Part shown: piece after piece, positions 11,708-24,400 of the stretch
Layout: every line of letters starts with the position of its first letter
Numbering within the stretch: the stretch's first letter is position 1
DNA from: Cryptomeria japonica
Taxonomy: Eukaryota > Streptophyta > Pinopsida > Cupressales > Cupressaceae
DNA length: 64,000 bases
Assembly: GCF_030272615.1 (NCBI RefSeq)
Contig: NC_081414.1
Location: 822,425,896 to 822,489,895 of the forward strand
Direction: 5' to 3'
The notes under the pieces: model-generated
Told to the model about the DNA's origin: nothing
Databases searched by the model: none
The model's input: the letters and a program-made list of their open reading frames with translations, nothing else
Program-made: the position numbers and the translations under genes

Positions 11708-14700
11708 TTATTTATTACTAGGAGCTAGGATTAACGCTTTTGAAAATTGTTTAGATAAATCATTTTCAACATCAACATATTCATATTCATCATCACAAAT
11801 ATTAGGATCAACATTTTCATCATTAACAACATTCTCATCTATTTCTTTATCAAGAATAACAAAAATAGGATCTCTTATAGGAATAGAACTTGAACCATCA
11901 TTTGTCTTAAGAATTTTGCATCTTGGAGATTTAGGTTGAACCTCTTCATTATGAGAAGGTTGAACAAATGGAATTATGTCAACACTTGGTGTCTTGGGAG
12001 AAGGAATTCTTTGTGAGACAAGATCATGAGAATGTGCATGATGTCTCTATCGGCATTCTCTCGCACAACAGTTTCATTTAGTTTTAGCTTCAGGTTGTGA
12101 AGGTTTAGATTCATCGGTTATAGGATTCTTTTCTTCTTTGAAGGAAGGATGCATACGAGAAGATATTTTAGGTTGAATAATAGGAGAGGTCAGTCGCTTT
12201 CCTTTATAATATGTAGGAGGTGGAACGACACCATATAAAGGAGGAATGGGAGGTGTAGGAAGGAGACCAAGTTCATCATGAGGAGGAGGAATAGGTCTAT
12301 CCTTAGGAGGGATAATATGTTTATTCTTAGAAGGAGGAATAGATTGACACTTACAAGTAACACCTTTACTGTCCTTAGGAGGAAGAACAGACTCATCCTT
12401 AGGAAAAGGAATAAATTCTTCCTCAGGAAAAAGAATATTGCTATTAGGAAGAAGAATAGACTTATCCATAAGAAGAGGCATATGATCATTAGGAGGAAGG
12501 TTAAGTGTTGGATTTATAGGTTTACTCAAGGATAACATCATCTCATTTTTCCATTTTTGATATAATTTAAAGAGATCGTCATTTCTAGGTTGAAGAGGTT
12601 GGAATTGCTCAGACCAAAAATAATCAAGACAAACATCTCCATGCCTCACCGTAGGTTTATATATGCTATGATTAACAGTTATGATTTTATTTCCATGAGG
12701 GAATTTCCAGCACTTATGAACAATAGAAGTGACCACTTTCATGGAAGAGAGATGAGGATATCCCAGCTTCTCACAAAATTGATCAAATATAGGGATGATA
12801 GCAAAGACAGCATCTAATCATTTAGTACCAAAATCAATAGGAAGTGTGATAGAACTAATAGAAAAATGATAGAAGCCATAAAAAAATTTAAAAATCACAT
12901 TAGTGTCATCATATGTCACTTTATGAAATTTTGAAGTATAAATAAATTCTTTAGTTATCACATTAACCATGCAAGCTGGATCAATGAGCATCTCTTAGGA
13001 GGGTTTGCCTTTGATTTTTGTTGTTATGTAAAGTGGGTCATTGGGTGCTTTAATAGTCTCACTAGGATCAAATGTGATGCATAATTTCTTAGGAGGTTCA
13101 ATTTGATCTATAAAGGTTGACCACATTATTGGACTCAAGGCCAAGATCATCGGGAGAGAAGGAAAGACTATCAGTCTTAATCACATTAGTGGAATGGGAA
13201 GGTAAAGGATTAGTGAAAATTTGAAGGTTTTTATTAGGAGGAGCTACTGATTTGTTTCCTTTATCATTCACACCAACCACATATATGGTATTGTTATCAG
13301 TAAAGTCTTGAATCTTACTCTTCAATGAATAACACTTTTCAATATCATGTCCAAGTTGATGATGGTATTGGCAAAAGGCTTTGGAATCAAAGGCATATGG
13401 TAAAGGCTTAGTTGTATCAAATGGTTTGATAGGGGGAAGTTTCAACACAATCCTTTGTAACAATTGTGACATAATAGTATGCAAATACTCATTTGGAGCC
13501 ATTGAAGAGGATTTTTCCAATTGACTCATAGTAAGCTAATAATTGAGAAGTACTATGCATAATTGCGTAAAGGAAGTAAACCTAGAAAAGAGAAGTTTAT
13601 CCCTAACATGTCTTTTTGAAAAGTAGAAATGAAAATTATTTGAATATCTTGATAAGGAATAGGAAAAGAAATTTGAGAATACAAATTCTTATATCTACCA
13701 ATAAAATTAGTCACTTTTTCTTTAACACCTTGTTTGCAATGCATCAAATCAGTCAAAGTGATTTTAGGACCAATATTATTGTGAAATTGTTGAATAAAAG
13801 TATTAGCCAATTGTTGAAAAGAAGTAATGGAATAAGTAGACAAAAATGAATATCATTGCATAGCTTTATCCCTTAGTGTTCTAGTAAATAATTTAGCTAG
13901 CAATATTTGGTCATGAGAAAAGCCACTACACAAAGTTTGAAATGTTTTAACATGAGTCAAGGGATCACCTTTTCCATTATAAAGCTCCAATTGAGCAACT
14001 TCTACATGTTTAGGGGCAACTCGGATAATGTCATTGGATAATGGGCTCGCTACATCAAATGTGGGCACATTGTACTTATATAGATCCCTAGAAGTGATAT
14101 GTTATTGCACAAAAGATATCGTTTGAGCTAGATAATCAATGGTAGCTTTGGTAGAAGGATTGAAATTGGAAATGTTGGATTCAGAAGGAGGGGTAGCATT
14201 GTTGAATGATGGAGGAGCTTTATAATAAGGAGGGATATTATTATAGGAAGGGGGTGGAAAAATATCATAGGTAGCTATGGGAGATGATTGGGTAAAAAGT
14301 GGAAGACTCATAGTAGGAGGAATGAAAGAATTATGATTAGAGGAGTTGCCCCCTTGACTAACACTTGTAGGTATGACATTTTGTGTAGAATTAGCCATGA
14401 GGTTGGAGGTAAAAGTGGGAACACTAGCCATAGGGATAGTCAAGAGATTGGAGTGATTAAATTGACTAGGAGGTTGTGTATATCCAAGGATTTCAACATA
14501 ACTCTTCATAGGAATAATATTAGTATCATCAATATGAGAAATACGATGCAAGATATCAACACCAAGTTTATCACTTTGAACCATTATTTTCAATCCTTTG
14601 ACCAATGGGAGAGATTCACTTTCTAGGTATTGTTGACTCATCCATTGTTGAAGATTTTCAAATTGATTGTCAATCTTCTCCAATTGGTCAATAAAAACCC

Positions 14701-14908
14701 TAGTTAGTGTTTTATCCACATCATGAAAATTATGAAAAGAATGAGGATAAATGGGGACATTTGTAGGATTGGTAGAACCACCAACATCCTCATGGAATAC
14801 GTTATCCAAATTAGGCTCCATCTCCTCGGTAATTAAACCTTTGGAAGCCTTACTTCTACAACTTCTCATGGGGATATTATAGGTTGGAATAATAGTAGTA
14901 TAAATCAT
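11708..14908 (-). pseudogene. gag-protease-like gene of element B
   Basis: The start (14908) and the block GLITEEMEPNL match element A. Going down in coordinate: a proline-rich N-terminus (14908-14102); a gag domain with LELYNGKGDPLTHVKTFQ and IQQFHNN (14068-13553); a zinc-binding-like FCQYHHQLGHDIEKC (near 13360), reached by a frameshift between 13553 and 13529; a protease-like loop LIDPACMVNVI near 12960-12990; then a proline-rich tail (12742-12074) with repeated PPKD-type words and LGLLPTPPIPPLYGVVPPP, ending FSKALILAP with a stop at 11708-11710. Several stops and at least one frameshift break it. The tail is conserved with A, which suggests it was functional in the family. Confidence 0.75.
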
Positions 14909-15715
14909 CCACCAAGGGAGGGGAGTTGGAAAATTGAATAATGCAAAATTTTAGAAAAGTGATTATTCAATTAAATAAGAAAATTGGTTGAGAGGATAAA
15001 GAATAATTGTGATAAATGATACAATCCCTTAGGAAATTGAAATTTAAAATTAGTGATTTGATAAAATAACCTCTTAATTTAAATTTAAAATTACCCACTA
15101 GGAGATAGAAATTTAATTTTAGAATTAGGGCTAAAAAAACCACTTAATTTTAAAAATTTAAATTAAGGGAAAATTTAAATTTAAAATTAGGGCCTTGTAA
15201 AAAGATCCTCTTAATTTTAAATTTAAAAATAGAACCATGGTTGAAATTGAAATGATGAATCCAAAATTGGGAAATGCACAAGGTTAATTTAAATTTAAAA
15301 ATTAGGTTTTATTTAATTAACCACTTAATTTTAAAATTTGAAACTTTGCATATTTGAATTTGAAGCCACTCTAAAATGATAAATTCAAAATTTAAACAAC
15401 CCACAAGATTATTTTTTTTTTAAATTAAAATTTAGGGTTTTTGCAATGAACCACTTAATTTTAAAGTTTAAATGTGAAATTTGACTTGCAAGTGAAAATT
15501 TGAATTTTGAAATTGAATAACACTCAAATCAGAAACATTTAATCCAAATTCTGCAATTCACAAGCTCAATTTTGAAAATAAACATTAGGGTTTTAGTGAA
15601 ATTAACCTCTAAATTTTAAAAGTTTGCAAGGAAATAAAACTTGTAAATGAAAAATGTGAATTTTAAATTGCATACACACTCAGATCTGAAAAAAAAAATA
15701 GAAGTAAGCATATGA
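14909..15715 (-). other. AT-rich leader of element B
   Basis: The strand is filled with words such as AATTTAAATTTAAAATT in slightly varying copies. No gene is seen. It matches the position and composition of A's leader. Confidence 0.55.
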
Positions 15716-15734
15716 CATGTTGGGTTCACCAAAA
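15716..15734 (-). other. Primer-binding site of element B
   Basis: Minus strand TTTTGGTGAACCCAACATG follows the LTR end TTTACA. One base differs from A. Confidence 0.65.
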
Positions 15735-16639
15735 TGTAAAGGGGAAAAATTTTGATTTGGCAATTTGCAACATAGAAGGGAGAAATCGCCAAATTGATTT
15801 CACTTGAAAACCTTTACATTCAAAAGAGGGAAGGGAATCCACTAGATTCAGTCACAAATAAAATTAAGAATTGAATACTAAATGGATTGATTGATTTATT
15901 TGTGTAGTTTTTCCTCTCTTTTGTTAGTTGAAATGCTGAATTAAGGCAAAGTGCTAGAAAATGAAGGTAAAACTGAGAATACAATGAGCTATAGATGTGG
16001 GATTTTTGCGTGCACCTAGATTTGAGCAATATGAGATGAGAGGGATTTTTCCTTCGAAAAAGATCCTAGAAATCTGAGACCATGGTGCATCACAACACTC
16101 CTCCAAAATTTTCACACCTCAAAAAGGGTTGATTCATCTCTATGAATGAAGCTTATTATGAAGGTTACAACTCTATACCTCTTTTCTGCACACAAAAAGA
16201 AGTGGAAAAATGTTGGGAATAGGGGTTTTCGTTAGTTCAGACCCCTATTTTGGAATTAACCATGAAATGAAAATAAAGATAATTGAAATGACTGAAAGGA
16301 AAGGACCTCCTTTTGAGGGAGATGTTGAATTATGACTAAAAATTGAATGATGATACCTCCTTATGAATTTTTAATTGCCTCAACATGGAATTAGGGTTTC
16401 ATAAAATATGATGTAAATCTCCACTTCAATGCTTGATCCTTGACTTTATTCCTACTCCAAGCCTTGAAGGAAGACTAAAAATGCATAGTTACTCTTGAAT
16501 GCTTGAATTCTTGATCTCATGTGTATAATGTATGCTTGTTTTAATTGATGGATGTTCAAATGAGAGGGGAAATCCTCTTTATATACTTGCCCGTTGAGAA
16601 AAATGATTAATTTTTTGACATGAGCCAACATAGAGAGGG
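15735..16639 (-). repeat. 5' LTR of element B, truncated
   Basis: It carries the shared word CCTCTTTTGAATGTAAA near its inner end and a TATA-like box at 16578-16588 on the minus strand. About 300 bases are missing at its outer end, where the LTR at 16640 starts. Confidence 0.6.
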
Positions 16640-18937
16640 TGTTGGCATATGTTGTCATTGATGTCAATTTTGGTAGGTTGCAGGTTGTAGATGTGATGCA
16701 GATGAGATTGATTACATATGCTAAAAATCTTTAGCTTGGTAGTTCTTTTTCACCTTGGTAGTTCCTTTTCGGTGTGACCATGCAATTTGGGAAGACCATG
16801 TTTGATCTTTGTAGACCCTATGGTATTATGCCAACATGAATTCTTTTAGGTGTGATATTTGTTCTATCTTGTTGACATGACTTTATGCGGAGCTGTAGGG
16901 TTATCTTCTTTGAGAAGACTCATCTTGTCATGAAATCACGTGTTAATCTCGTTCATCCAATTGATGAGAGTTGATGATCATTTAGTGCATGGAGCTGCTC
17001 AATATGTTGGGCCCATTTTAGCTATCTATCTACATGTACTCAACTAATGATCATTTATTGTTCGACCTTGGAAGTGATTTGTTCATGTGGGACCCCTTTG
17101 GTGATGTGGCATAAAAGTCTTTTCAGCATGACAGATGAAAGGTGGGTCCGCAAGGTAAAAGTAATCAAGGCTACTTGTGTGCCCTGCTATCTTGCACCAG
17201 GGAAGACCACATGAAAAGTGACCTATGGGGTCACAAGATAGAAAGGCAAGTGGTGTATGCCGCCATCTCGCGAGGAGTAAAATGGAGGTAAGATAAAACT
17301 GGGGGGCAACATCAAAATGAAGAAAATAATTTCTCCTTCCATCCTGCATCGTAGAAAGCTAGAGCAAAAAGATCGCATGAGGAAACAAAGAATGAAGCAA
17401 GGAGTTCCCCTCGCTACTATTCACCGAAGGTAAGAAAAATAATATTCACTATAGGGTAAGATAAAACAAAGAAGAGAGATGTCTCCCACTATCCTGCACC
17501 CAAGAAAACTTGAGGAAGATAACATTGCGAGGTTATAAAGAGAAGATATGGATGAAGCATCATGCCATTCCTCACCTAGAAGACATATCAAAACATGATC
17601 TTGCGGGTTAAGTTAAAAGGGAGGAGATGTGGAATCCCTCCATCTTGTTGGGTCTTAGTGACATAACCCTAAATGGAGTTTTTGACTAGATAAGAAGATT
17701 TTGATGCCATGGGTGCATGTCGATAGACACAGAGGTCCATGTGACATTTGATCGACGTTGACTAGGTGACTTGGAAGACAAATATGAAGACATGTAATCT
17801 TACAAGTGGTTGAAAGACCAATAAGATATGCATAATTCAGTGATGATGGAACTTAAATGAAGTAGTTCTTCATCCAATCATGGCAGGTCCGTAAAAGATG
17901 AAGCTACATTTAATGACAATCATGTTGCAGAATGATGAGTGGCTTGAGATGATCTATAGAGAGGATATTGGATCTTATGTGCAGATGGAGATTACTAATT
18001 TTAGAAATTAAAGTATAAAGAATGATCAAGAGATAGGAAGGATGTATTTAATGAGGGTGGGCAATCTAAGAACATGTTTTGGATAGAGAATAAAATCTTC
18101 TGTAGTGAAGATCTCCAAGATGACAAAAATGATTTTTTTTAGTTGGATTCTACTTGGAGGGAAAATTATTTTTCTGACCAAATAGAAAAGAAGTTGATAT
18201 GATTTGATAGGGGTAGTTGAGAAGTGTTGGTGAAAATTGAGATGCCTATTGAATAAAAAATAGTGAAGGGCATTCAGATATGTAGTTATCATAGTACAGA
18301 GAGAGTGTATGTTGAAGAGTTGGGAGATAGCATTGAAGAGAAAAGACCATGAAGGTGAAGTTGCAATAGAAGAGATCTATTTTTTATTGAAAGAAGGGAG
18401 AAGAAGATTGTGTTAGATTGTAGAAACCTAAAGGCAAAGAAGGAACTTGAGAGATTCGTCATAACAGAGTAGCAGAGCAAGAACAATCATCCAAATCCGT
18501 GAGTTACACAATTTATTTGTGACAAGATTATACATTGTCTAAAATATTTCTTTATGTAAAAATATTTTGTGAGTGGGTGCTCAAAGCAGGGTAGGTGCTC
18601 CTTGAGTAGGTTCTCTAAAAATAGGGGTTGGTGCTCCTATGGGTTAGTGCCCATAAACTTCAGGGGTTGGTTCACCTTTGGGTTGATGCCCATAATCTTA
18701 TTGTAACTAGTGATTTACTTGTGAGGTTGGATTTGAGCAATAGATTCCAGTAGCTATTCTCACCGAAGTTTCTCCCACATTGGGTTTTCCTCATAAATTC
18801 TTGTGGTATGTGATCTTTCTTTTTGTGTGTGTATGCTCTTAATCTATTTGTATTATTATTTGTGTTTAAACAATTTGATTTGAAATTTTAGAATATCACT
18901 AACTCACCCCCCTCTTAGTGATCACTTGTGTTCTTCA
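16640..18937 (+). repeat. Long Copia-type LTR (element E), 2298 bp
   Basis: It begins TGTTGGCATATG, ends in CTTCA and is followed at once by a Copia-type primer-binding site. The last 400 bases show the usual R-U5 style of these plants: CTCACCGAAG, a TTGGGTTTTCC stretch and a C-rich run (AACTCACCCCCC) shortly before the end. The start shares ATGTTGTCATTGATG with element D's LTR. No gene lies within. Its right-hand partner LTR is not in the window, so only the 5' end of the element survives here. Confidence 0.65.
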
Positions 18938-18939
18938 AT

Positions 18940-18951
18940 TAGTATTAGAGC
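18940..18951 (+). other. Primer-binding site of element E
   Basis: TAGTATTAGAGC is a mutated form of TGGTATCAGAGC, complementary to the initiator methionine tRNA, the usual Copia primer. It starts two bases after the LTR end. Confidence 0.65.
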
Positions 18952-19390
18952 CCTAGGTTGCATGTTAGATAAAGCCTTCTCTAGCTTGGGTAGATTCTGG
19001 TTAGTGAACACAATGGATAGGAATTAATCCTCCTCTTTTAAAGAACACACTTGAATAAGTAAATTCAAGTAAAACAAAATTGAAAAGGAGATTGCCACAT
19101 CATGGTAGGAGAGAGGTAGCACAAGTTGGAAGAAGAAATAAAGCTATCTATAGAGGTTATTGAAGAAGATATGGAGATCAGATATTATTATTTTTTTGTT
19201 AGGAGATCCAAAGATCAAATATCACTATTTCTTGCAATTTTTAAGAACAAATGAAACGAAAAAGACTAGATGAAGCTAGCCTTGGATGAAATCTCCCAAA
19301 GGTCTCCTTCAAACCTCCAAGAATCTAGGACTCACCATCCACTGACCCACTAACAACGAACACTAGTGCGACACTCAGAGACACAAGAGT
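18952..19390 (+). pseudogene. Start of the internal region of element E, gag remnant
   Basis: After the primer-binding site comes sequence with a short ATG frame at about 19013 (MDR...) full of stops in all frames. Its position is where a Copia gag would begin. I see no zinc finger or later domain, so assignment rests on position only. Confidence 0.3.
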
Positions 19391-20303
19391 TTAGAATATT
19401 TGTAGTAGATGATTGTACACTATAATATTGATTTTTATTGATTAAATTGCTACTCTGTGGTTTTAAAAATATATAGATGTATTGATATTTTTATTTGAAA
19501 TTTTTTCCACTCAAGCCATTTTCTTTTACCCAAAAATTGATTCATTTGCCTATTTTATTTTCAATTTTGCTTTCAACCAAGGGCCAAATTGTAAAAAAAA
19601 TATTTAGAGACTTAACAACATGAATAGAGATTATAGCCCCAATACGAGGCTTAAGTATTAACAACAAAAAGACTATTTTTTGGTTGGATAAATAAAAAAT
19701 ATATTATAAGAACACAAGGACACATTACAGAGCATTGAAAATTGGTGAACGGTATAACATTATAATGAGGGTTATATTTTCATAAATTTTAATAAAATGT
19801 CTAAAGATAGACCTAATCCTATCAAAAAATGTTAAACCATGTCTCCCAATGATCTTCAAAAATGAAATTGAAGAGTAATGTTGTGTTAATCAAGTTGAAA
19901 AGAAAAAAAAAAATTAGGCTTTCAATGAGAATGTGTAGATATCAAGATTCTTTATAACTCTTTCTTCTTTATAAATAATTTCTTGTACTTAAGCATTATG
20001 GAGAGTTTATTTTGGGTGTGTAGATCCCTATTGGCAATTTTATAGTTAAATGCAATATGAACTTGGAATTCTTGCATCAATAGTTTAGCATCTTAGAGGC
20101 TAGATTTTACGAGGCGTCCTTCAATGAATATTGTAGAATATGTTTTAATAATTGATCTGACCGAAGAAGATTTTCTATGTAAAACTTTTGAGATTTAAGT
20201 TCTAATTGAAGCTTGAACATTTCTACTATTTGAATTCCACATCATTCCACTTCTATAGTTATTATTCTTATGACTAACTTTGTTAGAAATGTAACACTAA
20301 CCA
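19391..20303. other. No gene seen; AT-rich spacer
   Basis: Degenerate AT-rich sequence with no recognised repeat. Confidence 0.45.
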
Positions 20304-20609
20304 TTAAAGTTGAGATCTGATTTGATTATTGCATTCACTAGCTCTATGTCCAAGCACATTGCATGAAAAACAAATACTATTGAAGGTTGAAGAGTACCTG
20401 AATTGAATACGAGAATGAATGTAACTGTGATGAAAGAGACAAAATGTATTACCATAATTTTGCATATAGTTATTTGTGTATCCTATGAAAGGAAAATATT
20501 TTTTTTTATTACATTTAAGTCTTTGCAATATTCTCTTTGTTAGATTCAAATAAGTGTCCAAATGGATAGATCTTATGTCTTGTGGGATGGGAAGGTTAGG
20601 TTTTGACAC
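20304..20609 (-). pseudogene. Fragment with a CCHC zinc knuckle (retroelement gag or LINE ORF1)
   Basis: A 101-residue frame ends in CFSCNVLGHRASEC, a complete C-x2-C-x4-H-x4-C knuckle that binds nucleic acid in gag and LINE ORF1 proteins. The rest, rich in lysine, asparagine and tyrosine, has no match I recognise. It lies downstream, in minus-strand sense, of the LINE ORF2 remnant, so it is not that element's ORF1 in normal order. Confidence 0.5.
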
Positions 20610-22055
20610 AAGAATAGGTAAGAGGGAGGAAATCCTACACCTTCTCTAGTGTATTGGGTTGAAGGTACTATAGAGCCAAATGATTGCACATGAAATTGTA
20701 ACACCATGAATGAAAAAGAGCCCCCCCAAAAGGTAAGCTACTAAAGGTCACATAATCAGGAGCAACATATGGGAATGTGTAGGATCATGGTAGGCCAAAC
20801 TAGGCCCTTAAGTGGTGATAAAAATTCAAAAAAATAGAGTTAGGGAACTTCACATGAAAATTTGGATAGGCCATCAATATAATATGAAAAATATGTAAGA
20901 ATGAAATTTGTAGAAAATTGAATTTAGTTTCTAAGCTACTAGTTTTTTTGTTATTTTTTAATTATATCTATTTGGTGAACATTTGAAATTTCAATGCTAT
21001 ATTACTTAATTTTTAGGGAAAAAATAAAAAGGAAGTTTATGTCTGACCAACCTAAGTCCATTAAAAACATAATATTATTTAATGCCACTTTAAATATAAG
21101 TAGAGAACTCATGGTCAGATGTGACATATATTTTTTCCTAATTTTTTGCTAAGTAAATAATTAGTTAATTTTTTTTACTAGAACTTTTTAAAAATATTAA
21201 AAAACATATGTTTGACCATTATAACTTGGTCAAAACCTTATGAAAATCATTTTTTAAAAATCCTATAGTATGCAAAGCATAGAATGTGGTGTATCTTTCA
21301 TATTTGAAAACTATTGAATCATTTGAAAGTTATAGATATTTTTCAATCAGCCTATCAATTGAGACTTTAGACATAATATATGTAAAAAATCAACAATAGT
21401 TATTTATTAAATTCAAAACAAGGCATAATTTATATTGGTAGAAAGATGACAATTTCCTTAAAACCCCTTTTTGTTTCATCAATTTTAGGTAAAAAAAGAG
21501 TTGTCAACCACATGGGTGAAATTTGGTAAACCAAGGAAAACTTCTAAACATGGTTTTTGTCTTGACTTTCCAAGTTTGGCACATCTAGGCCAAATCCCAA
21601 AGCAATCCTGAGGGGAAAATGGAGGAAAAAAATATGTCTAAAAATACAGTATTTGTTATTAATGAATATCAATATCTTGACATCATTGTTGTGATGTCGT
21701 GTTTTCCAAAATAGACATCTATTTTGAAAATTCTTGAAAAACACATTTAGTAAAATGGGCATAAATTTTACATTTCTTATCAAAATTTTGATCTTTTACA
21801 AGCATTGGAAAGGTAATTCATAGATCTATATAATGGAATAGGTAGTGTTTCCAAATTATGCATTAAATAAAATTATAATTAATTTAAATTCATCCTTCAC
21901 TTTTGAAACATCAAAAGCTCACAACTTCTAGATATGAATTCCCTCCTTTATGAATCTTTTTGTACCACTCATCTCAAAATACTTGAAACATTAAATAAGT
22001 AAATAATAATAAAACATTTAGGCATAATACTAAGGAGTAATAAATTTTGATAAAG
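20610..22055. other. No gene seen; AT-rich spacer
   Basis: Long AT-rich stretch with scattered stops. Nothing recognised. Confidence 0.45.
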
Positions 22056-22410
22056 AATCATATCTCTCACTATTACTTTATCTACCTCTCTCCCTTGAGA
22101 TCTAAACCTATACATCTCGTTCTATATATAACTCTCAAAATATTGTTGAATCCCTCATTCCTACCTCTTCATTACTCCCTCCTCTATCTCACTATCTCTC
22201 CCCTAAGATTTAGACTTGCCTCTCTACATCTCCCTCCCGTTCTTAGCAACAAAAGTTAGAGGGGTGAGGGAGAGGGGTAGATGAAACTATCAACAAAGGG
22301 AAATGTGGAGAGAGGTGTGTGAGAGAGGTTAATTGGGAGGAAGAGAGAATGAGAAATAGTTGGGGGTGATTAGTGGGTAGCAAGAGAGGGGGAGAAAAAA
22401 AGGTGTACTT
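22056..22410. repeat. CT-rich block followed by GA-rich block
   Basis: About 200 bases rich in CTCTC and CCCTC words (22056-22255) are followed directly by about 150 bases rich in GAGAG and GGGAG (22256-22410). The two halves are roughly complementary and could fold back. No sharp inverted repeat ends are visible. Confidence 0.5.
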
Positions 22411-22429
22411 GCCATCTTTTCAAGAAGCC

Positions 22430-23480
22430 TAGATCAACCTATCCTTAGCATCCAACCTAAAATAATTGACATTATTAAGGATTTTGAGTTCTCCAATTGC
22501 CATCTTTGGATGAAGATGAAAGTTAGAAGGATTCAATTTCCACTTAGACAGAGAAGAACTGGGAATCTAGTATTTGCTCACAAAAATTCCATAACTCACT
22601 TTTAAGGCTCCTTCAATAGCTGAACAAATTGGATGAAACTCTAAGGGGATAGGGGACACTTAAGGATCTTTCTAGTATCCAACTCTAATATAATTACCAA
22701 CTTTCCAATGAATACAATTGAAAAAGAGATCTGTTATTTTTAGTAGAATATTCCAAACATGAGACCCTCTAGGATGAGCCTCAGAAGTAAAAAAATCATA
22801 ATTATCTATACCCTAGAGATTAGCTTCTATTTCATGACAACTGACCAATTTGCACCTTTAAAACAAATCTCCAACCAACCTTAGACATAAGGGTGAGATT
22901 TATAGAGCAGTAGTCCCTAATGCTAAGACCATCAGATATCTTATTATAAAAAATTTCTTTCAATCTAGAAGGTACTTTTTTTTTTTTTTTAATCCCGACC
23001 AAAGGACCCTTCTTTGAACTTGATCAAGCTTCTTATCCTAGAACGCTGGTGTATGGAAAAGAGAAAGGAGATAGATAGAAGTACTCTAGAGGGAAGCTTT
23101 AAGAAGCAAGAGATTTTTTGCATTACTTAGAAGAGAACCTTTCCAACCAGTTGGTTTCCTCTAAATCCTTTCTTGGAGACCAATGTAGATAGACTATTGC
23201 ACCTTCACAACAATCAGAGATAAGCCCAAGTAAGAAGATGAGAGTCTATCAATTTGGCAATTCATAATCCTTACAAGGATACTTCAAATATCATGGGGGA
23301 CATTCATGAAGTAAATAGCACTCTTGTCCAAGTTAATTTTATGTCTTGAAGCACTAGCATAATCTAAGAGAATGGAGAACCAATCTCTAGCCTCTACCAT
23401 CGAGGCTAAACCAAGTAATAGGTTAGCATCCACAAATTACTAATGACAGATAACAAAAGGGCTAGAAGAAGGTTTAATTG
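22430..23480 (-). pseudogene. LINE (L1-type) ORF2 remnant, C-terminal half of reverse transcriptase
   Basis: On the minus strand the segment 23440 to 23300 reads LGLASMVEARDWFSILLDY then ASASRHKINLDKSAIYF, the region after the RT active site of plant LINEs. Further down come GLSL, a GWKGSLLSNAKNLLLLKAS block, and FHTP-like and LDQVQRRVLWSG stretches (23250 to 22985), then SIRDYCSINLTLMSKVGWRF near 22900 and HVWNILLK near 22760, matching the usual order of thumb and zf-RVT-like regions. Stops and frameshifts are frequent. The catalytic FADD box itself is not clear (the place reads about 23460-23480). Old and dead. Confidence 0.65.
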
Positions 23481-24400
23481 TTTTAAGAATTTATTGAAGA
23501 ACATTCTTGTTAATGTTGAATTCAATGACATCAACCATATGTATTAAGTATTTGAGTTAGTAATTTTGGAAACTTTAAGTAATAATTAAGAGTTCTAGCA
23601 AGATTTTTAACACCTTCAACAAAAATCACTAGTTTGTTTTGAGGTTGACGAACATTAGGACAAATGTACACAACAATATTTATTTCATTAGGTTCATTCT
23701 TATAACTAGAAACATATTTCATGTTGATTAATCATTGATATGGATGGCTTAGGAGACCTAAAACATGATTCAATTGAGATGAATTCATCAAGAGCATATT
23801 CTAAAATATCAAAGTTGTTACTACTAAACAACCCATCAAGAGCATGCAAATCATGTAAAAAGACATCCAACATGGTTTACTAAGATTCTTTTCCCAAGAT
23901 ATGCATTGATAGGAGAAACTAGAAGAGAGAGAAGGAGAAGAAAAAAATGAGAAGATGAAAAAATGATGATTAAGCGATAGAAAATATTGATTTAAATTTT
24001 TGGTTTTCTAATCTAAAAAAATAAAAAATAAAAATTAAAGAAATATCTTTAAATGATGTAATATAATTAAATGATAAAGCACTCAATAAAATAAGCAATT
24101 AAGAAAAAACAATAGAAGACATAAATAATTTATGTAGCTTTGATTTTATTTTATTTTAGAATCAAAAGGCATGTAAAAGATGACAAGTTCACTCAAATGC
24201 TTAATATGGAAAAGAGATGGACTAAACTAGCTAGTAATTTAACCAAAACTAAACTCTCTTCCACAAAACATTGGAATGTGAATGGACAAAACCTATTTAG
24301 TTTGGATAACTTTAGTCCAAGAAAGCCACAAACAACCCAAGTTCTATTTCTTTGTTGTAAAGAAGATGGATTGATTGATTGTGATGTTGTCTAATTAAGG
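23481..24400. other. No gene seen; AT-rich spacer
   Basis: Two short frames (23531-23722 minus, 24140-24394 plus) show no motif. Nothing else is supported. Confidence 0.4.

Larger units (their letters stand above)
9745..16639 (-). mobile_element. Element B: second, older copy of the element A family
   Basis: Read on the minus strand it repeats A's architecture: a truncated 5' LTR (15735-16639), a primer-binding site, an AT-rich leader, a gag-protease-like frame (14908 down to 11708), a 3' noncoding region with the same hairpin, a purine tract and a 3' LTR (10964 down to about 9745). Again there is no polymerase. The two LTRs are clearly more diverged from each other than those of A, so B is older. 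Its outer LTR is interrupted by the Copia-type LTR that starts at 16640. Confidence 0.75.

Noticed and set aside
12190-12535. Hydrophobic or arginine-rich frames on both strands
   Set aside because: They are shadows of the proline-rich tail of element B's gag-protease frame (repeated PPKD words read out of phase).
14288-14626. 112-residue plus-strand frame
   Set aside because: It lies opposite the N-terminal part of element B's gag frame, which is supported by homology with element A.
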